This document shows positions 59,776 through 64,000 of a stretch of DNA of 64,000 bases, in pieces. A model generated the notes under the pieces. That model searched no databases and was not told the DNA's origin. It saw nothing but the letters and a program-made list of their open reading frames with translations. Position numbers and translations under genes: made by a program. The stretch is from Siphonodentalium dalli (taxonomy: Eukaryota; Mollusca; Scaphopoda; Gadilida; Siphonodentaliidae). Within the stretch, counting starts at the first letter, position 1. Each line of letters starts with the position of its first letter. The stretch spans positions 204,674,618-204,738,617 of the forward strand of contig CP136065.1 of assembly GCA_032622095.1 (NCBI GenBank), given 5' to 3'.

Positions 59776-62379
59776 GGTAATTTTTGAAACAATATAATCA
59801 AAATTAATGTCATTTAATAAATGATCAACAAATTCAAATTTCTCACTTTATATACCTGCTTACGATGAGAAAATTGTCTCCAGTTTTGATCATGACAAGT
59901 TTTATACTCCATCGAAGCGAGCAGATAAAACAAAACAGTTGCTTATCTTTACATGAACACTAATGAACAGTAAATATGCTTTCAATTTCAGTTGCTGTGC
60001 TCAGATTGTTTTGCACATAACAGTTTTGTTTTAATTGCACAACTTTTTCTATTTTCTCTGATTAATTTACATTACATCACACACATAAATTACTCCTCTT
60101 AAGATTACATCACTGTATTGGAAACGGTTATCCCACTTTCATGTAGCTAACGAATGTGTAAACATGTTATAGTACATGTTATAGATTCAGACTAAAGCTG
60201 ATGATTTTCGCCAGAGTTATGGCACTTTTTTCAACTTAGAAAATAGACTGAGATCATATTGGCTGCCAATGCTAGAATTAGATAATATAATTTACGATGA
60301 GCTTGATGAACGTGACCAAAAATCCAGCACCAATCAAGCATTAGCACCAATCAAGCATTGCTTCTGTCAAACCTGAAACACGTCATAACGGATAGCGGAG
60401 AGTGTTCTATTTGTAAGTAGGTCAATTAATCCTGGAATCATCGTTTGATTAACAGTGGTACTGGGAGCAAGAGCAACACTATACACAATGACTATAATTT
60501 AACTTGGGAACAGTTCCAGTGGGTAGTTCTCGACATGTGCTACTAGACTTATTGAAAAAAATAATATATTTGTTGGGAGAATATACAGTATAAAGTAGAT
60601 TTACAATGTTTGAATTAAATTATATAAAAAATTGTTGTTTGAGTTAGTTTTGTGTGTTGAAAAAACTGACATTTGAAGACAAATCAAACTCTACTGAGTA
60701 GCGCGGCTGTTTGAACATCAAAGCTTAGTAACACGAAACGTATTGTAACATTGCTCAGTTGTACATTGTCTGTGGTATTTCAGTATTAGGTGCATTATAA
60801 TGCTATAGTGCAACTATGTGGTCCACGCTGCTCATATAAGAAGACATAGCAATTCATGGATCGTTTTTGTTCCACAATCACAGGTGATTTCGGGGGGTCA
60901 ATGTGTTCATAAACCTATGAATGACATTGATCATGATGTCACGTGGCATTCATAGGTTTATGAACACATTGACTCAGGGGGTGTGTCTATCGTATCGCAA
61001 TGGGGAAATCAGAAACAATATTAGGTGTATGTAGATACAACCCCATAAACCTAACCTAAACACCTGTTATGTCTTAAGGAACTGTACAATCTATGCAACA
61101 CACAACATAATTTGGCATATCAAGGTTATGGAAAGCCATGTCGCATTAGTTTCACAATTATTTGTTCGATAAACGCAAATACTAAAACAAAATTATTCCT
61201 TATAATTCAATCTCATTATAAATTGATCATATGATGTAGATAATAATTGTATGACTGCATCTACAAATGTGCATATGATTGAATAAAACTAAAAATAAAA
61301 ATAAAAGCGTATGGCATCATTGTCAATATATTTAAACAACAGCAGTCACACTATTTTCCTTGTAAGAACACATTTCTATTCCACATGTTACCTGTGCATG
61401 ACCCCCAACTCCATATGTTAGTACGCATTATCAATAATCACTGTACTAGTTGTTAATACAAGAATAATTAGCCTTACTGAAAAAAATAATTAACTATATA
61501 TTTTCCGTGATATTTATTATACATACCCTGTACCTGAATGACCCATGTCGAGTTATCTGTGACTAAAATATACTCCCAGCTCTAATGCACGGCGCCTGGG
61601 TGTGAACCGCAATGGCTTTATACCATACGCTGACTCCTGCATACAACCAGTAATTAATTAGCTCTGCATATTCCTTTCATATCTCAGCCTGTGGGAGCAT
61701 GGGCAGGGCACCCTGGCAAATTAATCACCGTTTATTATTCGATGTATAAAATGTTAAATTGTATTGTTATTTTTAAAGGAAAAACAGAATTGCAATTAGC
61801 CAATAAAACGATAAAAACAATTATGACGCAGCAAAACAAAGTTATCAAACGAATTATATTTTTTAGAAAATCAGCAAAATATAATTGAATTAGTTTCCAA
61901 AACGACAATTTAACGCTTTAGTTCGTTCAATGCAAACGGAACCCAAAACCATGTATTTCCTATAAACAATGCATGAACATGTTTTTATCGCTAATTGTAT
62001 GAATTCAGTTCTTTCTAATTTCGGGTGTAGATTATATTTTTATTTATACATGCACATGGGTAATTTCCGTATTTATCAACGGATTCGAGCCATTGAAGTC
62101 TCAAACCACAACCGCGGATTCCAATTATACACTTAGTACATTTCGTTTTTGTCAAAAGCTGAAGTTTAATGAAATAAAAAAAATGCGATATATAGTATCG
62201 GCTTATTTTGCGATGTGTCACATGATTACGTAACTTACCCACATGCCAGACAGCAGACTGCGGCGACATAATCTTTGATCTACCGCCGACGGACTGGGCC
62301 TGGTAAAGCTATTTTTAACATGGTGTAATGTAATTAGCCTGTCACACAGACTTCTTTTTTAATGGAGCGAGAACGAAAT
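59776..62379. other. No gene; one perfect hairpin and repeat debris
   Basis: 60180-60250 keeps one pearl-type unit (GCCAGAGTTATGGCAC). No further exon of the SWIM-finger gene could be recognised. Small ORFs at 61691 and 62269 show no motif. Confidence 0.4.
60897..60973. repeat. Perfect 27-bp inverted repeat, 23-nt loop
   Basis: 60897-60923 (from GTCAATGTGTTCATAAACC) pairs without mismatch with 60947-60973. GGGGG lies outside both arms. It may be a small MITE or a transcribed hairpin. Confidence 0.9.
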
Positions 62380-62835
62380 GAGGCTGGGTGTGGGTGCGGA
62401 CAGACTTATTATACCAAAGGCTCGCGCGGCTGCCCAGAATGCTTCACTCCGAAACCGCTATATCGTGAAATATTTAGTCAACCTATATGAATATCTTTAT
62501 TGGATATTATAGAGCTATATTCTCCCGACATATAGCCGTTTTCGAATCGAAAATATATCCACGGGAACTTTGATTTCTTATCAATTTACCAGACCCGGGT
62601 GTGGGTGCGGTTCGGATATTCACAGTCCTCGGCAAACTATTTAATACTTATACACAAGGCTCGCGTGGCTGTCAGAACGTTTCACTTTGAAACCGTTATA
62701 TCTTGAAATATTAAGTCACAGCATATGATTCTATTTATTGTATATTATAGAGCTATATTATCCCGACATATAGCCGTTTTCCAATCGAAAATATATGCAC
62801 GGGAACTTTGATTTATTTTCAATTTACCAGCCCTT
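62380..62835 (+). repeat. Two copies of a ~240-bp unit
   Basis: GGTGTGGGTGCGG, AGGCTCGCG, TATAGAGCTATATT, CCCGACATATAGCCGTTTTC and CACGGGAACTTTGATT occur once in each half (for example 62416 and 62656). Divergence is moderate. Confidence 0.8.
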
Positions 62836-62839
62836 ACAT

Positions 62840-63195
62840 TTCCCAAGTGTGTTATAAGTGTCAAATAAGTGTAGGAAAATTTTTCCTCTAAGTGTGCACT
62901 TACATCAAGTGTACAAGTCCAACAGTGGAAGTAAGTGTAGTGCAAGTGTAACATAAGTGTACCGTAAGTGTACGTTCCAACTATGTAAATGAGGTGAGTG
63001 TCATATAAGTGTATGATTCTAAAGAGTGGTATAAGTGTATGTTGGCAAGTGTAATATAAGTGTATAATAATTGCAAGTGTTTTATAAGTGTAAGTTCTGA
63101 ATGGGGTTGTAAGTGTATTGTAAGTGTACAATGGTGATTGTGATGCAAGTGTATTATATAAGTGTATAGTACATGTATCAGTAAAATAAGTGTAT
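62840..63195 (+). repeat. One-strand array of about 20 AAGTGT motifs
   Basis: Twenty AAGTGT hexamers, mostly TAAGTGTA or GCAAGTGTA, all in the same direction and often 10-13 bp apart. Spacer text differs, so it is not a simple microsatellite. Confidence 0.8.
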
Positions 63196-63481
63196 ATCAT
63201 AGATGGGCATGCACATATTAAATTTCACTATCAAAGATGGCAATTGATGCATTAATCAACGGAATCACATTCACAATGGTTTAGACTGATAAAATACTTT
63301 ATTATATTATATTAATAATGTTTTAATATATAAATCATCTATCAATTAGGTTCCTTGGCTCAATAAATATATTTCATAAATCTGGTGCTGATATGCGAAG
63401 TTTGAATGAGCTGAAGTATCTTCAAGCTTGTCTCTTCCCGTTAGTCTTTACTCCACTTATGTCATGATGTCCATGTCATAT

Positions 63482-63880
63482 TCAGTACCATGTCCCATTT
63501 AAAGCATGCAGTGCCTGCTGTGGGATGTTTAGTTTAGCACGGAGAGTGAGAGAAATTAGCAAATGTTGGCATGACCGATTCCAGTTTTGTTTTGCCAAAA
63601 AAGCTGTAAGCAAGTCATTTTTTTCTTCTTCTGATGTCACATTGTCTCTGAGATGATCCAAATTCCAATGTGCTCTGTGTGCCCAGTCTACCCCTCCACC
63701 AAAATTAGTTTTGTCTGGTATCACAAGCATTTGGACAAGACGTCAATATGATTGAAATTGAATCCGTGATCAGTCCTCTTGGCGAGTCTTGCCAACATTG
63801 GGCAACAATGAAACATGCGAGAGATCAATCACTGAATCAGCTGGACGACAGCCATCACTCTCCGATTGAGAATTATCACT
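63482..63880 (-). pseudogene. Unknown protein fragment, frameshifted
   Basis: After a TTTATTTACAAG acceptor-like site the minus strand reads SDNSQSESDGCRPADS and SLLPNVGKTRQED before a stop. A second frame gives TDHGFNFNHIDVLSKCL, and a third runs 82 aa from MLVIPDKTNFGGGVDWAHR through AFLAKQNWNRSCQHLL to IPQQALHAL. The three pieces abut and look like one exon with two shifts. The sequence is clearly protein-like (Trp-rich, no stops for 82 codons) and I suspect a transposon protein, but I do not recognise the family. Confidence 0.45.
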
Positions 63881-64000
63881 TGTAAATAAATGTATGTTGT
63901 ATATCTGAATTTAGCGCATGTTTCCATCGGTTATAATCTGTATGCATCCAGTGTGACTTTATTGTTGACATTTAATTTCTCAATGTCATCGTGTCATTGT

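Noticed and set aside
62840-63195. CRISPR-like or telomeric array
   Set aside because: Repeat core is only 6-9 bp with irregular spacers, and the genome is eukaryotic; it matches neither TTAGGG telomere repeats nor CRISPR structure.
62745-63200. 151-aa minus ORF rich in Tyr/Thr/Leu
   Set aside because: A translation of the AAGTGT motif array, with no domain.

Overview
The window looks like nuclear DNA from an invertebrate animal. It is AT-rich, with intron-split exons bounded by GT/AG, no operons or ribosome binding sites, frequent ACATGTACATGTA runs and ATACCGGTA motifs, and very dense transposon debris. The mix of families (DUF4806 protein, TATDN2-like TatD protein, SWIM/YqaJ proteins, pearl-like tandem elements, SINE) is what I would expect from a bivalve or another marine lophotrochozoan. 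That placement is an inference, not a proof.

The most interesting unit is at 4820-10378. Two convergent, multi-exon genes sit between matching terminal inverted blocks with TA on each side. One encodes a small THAP-type DNA-binding protein (+ strand, 4949-5996). The other encodes a protein joining a SWIM zinc finger, a YqaJ/lambda-exonuclease-type PD-(D/E)XK nuclease and a PHD finger (- strand, 10283-6437). Each start codon lies about 100-130 bp inside a terminus carrying a TGACGTCA box. It reads as a two-gene DNA transposon whose only recognisable catalytic domain is a YqaJ nuclease. I do not know a described superfamily built this way.

Layout. 1-1071: broken TatD-like gene (-). 2.8-3.15 kb: possible transposase tail (-). 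4.82-10.38 kb: THAP/YqaJ element. 10.4-13.5 kb: no genes, poly-C tracts. 13.5-18.9 kb: fold-back element with arms of about 1 kb. 21.4-22.2 kb: hAT-like MITE. 21.0-34.5 kb: DUF4806 gene (-), whose 7.7 kb intron holds a SINE, a pearl-like element and a second fold-back element, itself containing a Gypsy gag-protease relic. 35.6-38.0 kb: two nested hAT-type elements, each with a perfect 8-bp target duplication. 38-43 kb: repeats and hairpins. 43.1-45.1 kb: animal EnSpm/CACTA-like transposase with two lesions (-). 45.4-46.0 kb: zinc-knuckle ORF1/gag relic (-). 47.6-51 kb: motif clusters and tandem repeats. 53.5-59.8 kb: SWIM-finger transposon protein (+) with a LINE reverse transcriptase relic antisense in its intron, which is itself split by a piggyBac-type MITE. 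56.1-57.1 kb: 122-bp tandem array. 62.4-63.2 kb: duplicated 240-bp unit followed by a one-strand AAGTGT array. 63.5-63.9 kb: partly readable unknown exon (-).

Most large transposon ORFs carry only one or two lesions, so they are either recent or affected by assembly indels. No rRNA gene, intact tRNA gene or CRISPR array was seen. Intron and exon limits are read by eye from splice signals and phase.
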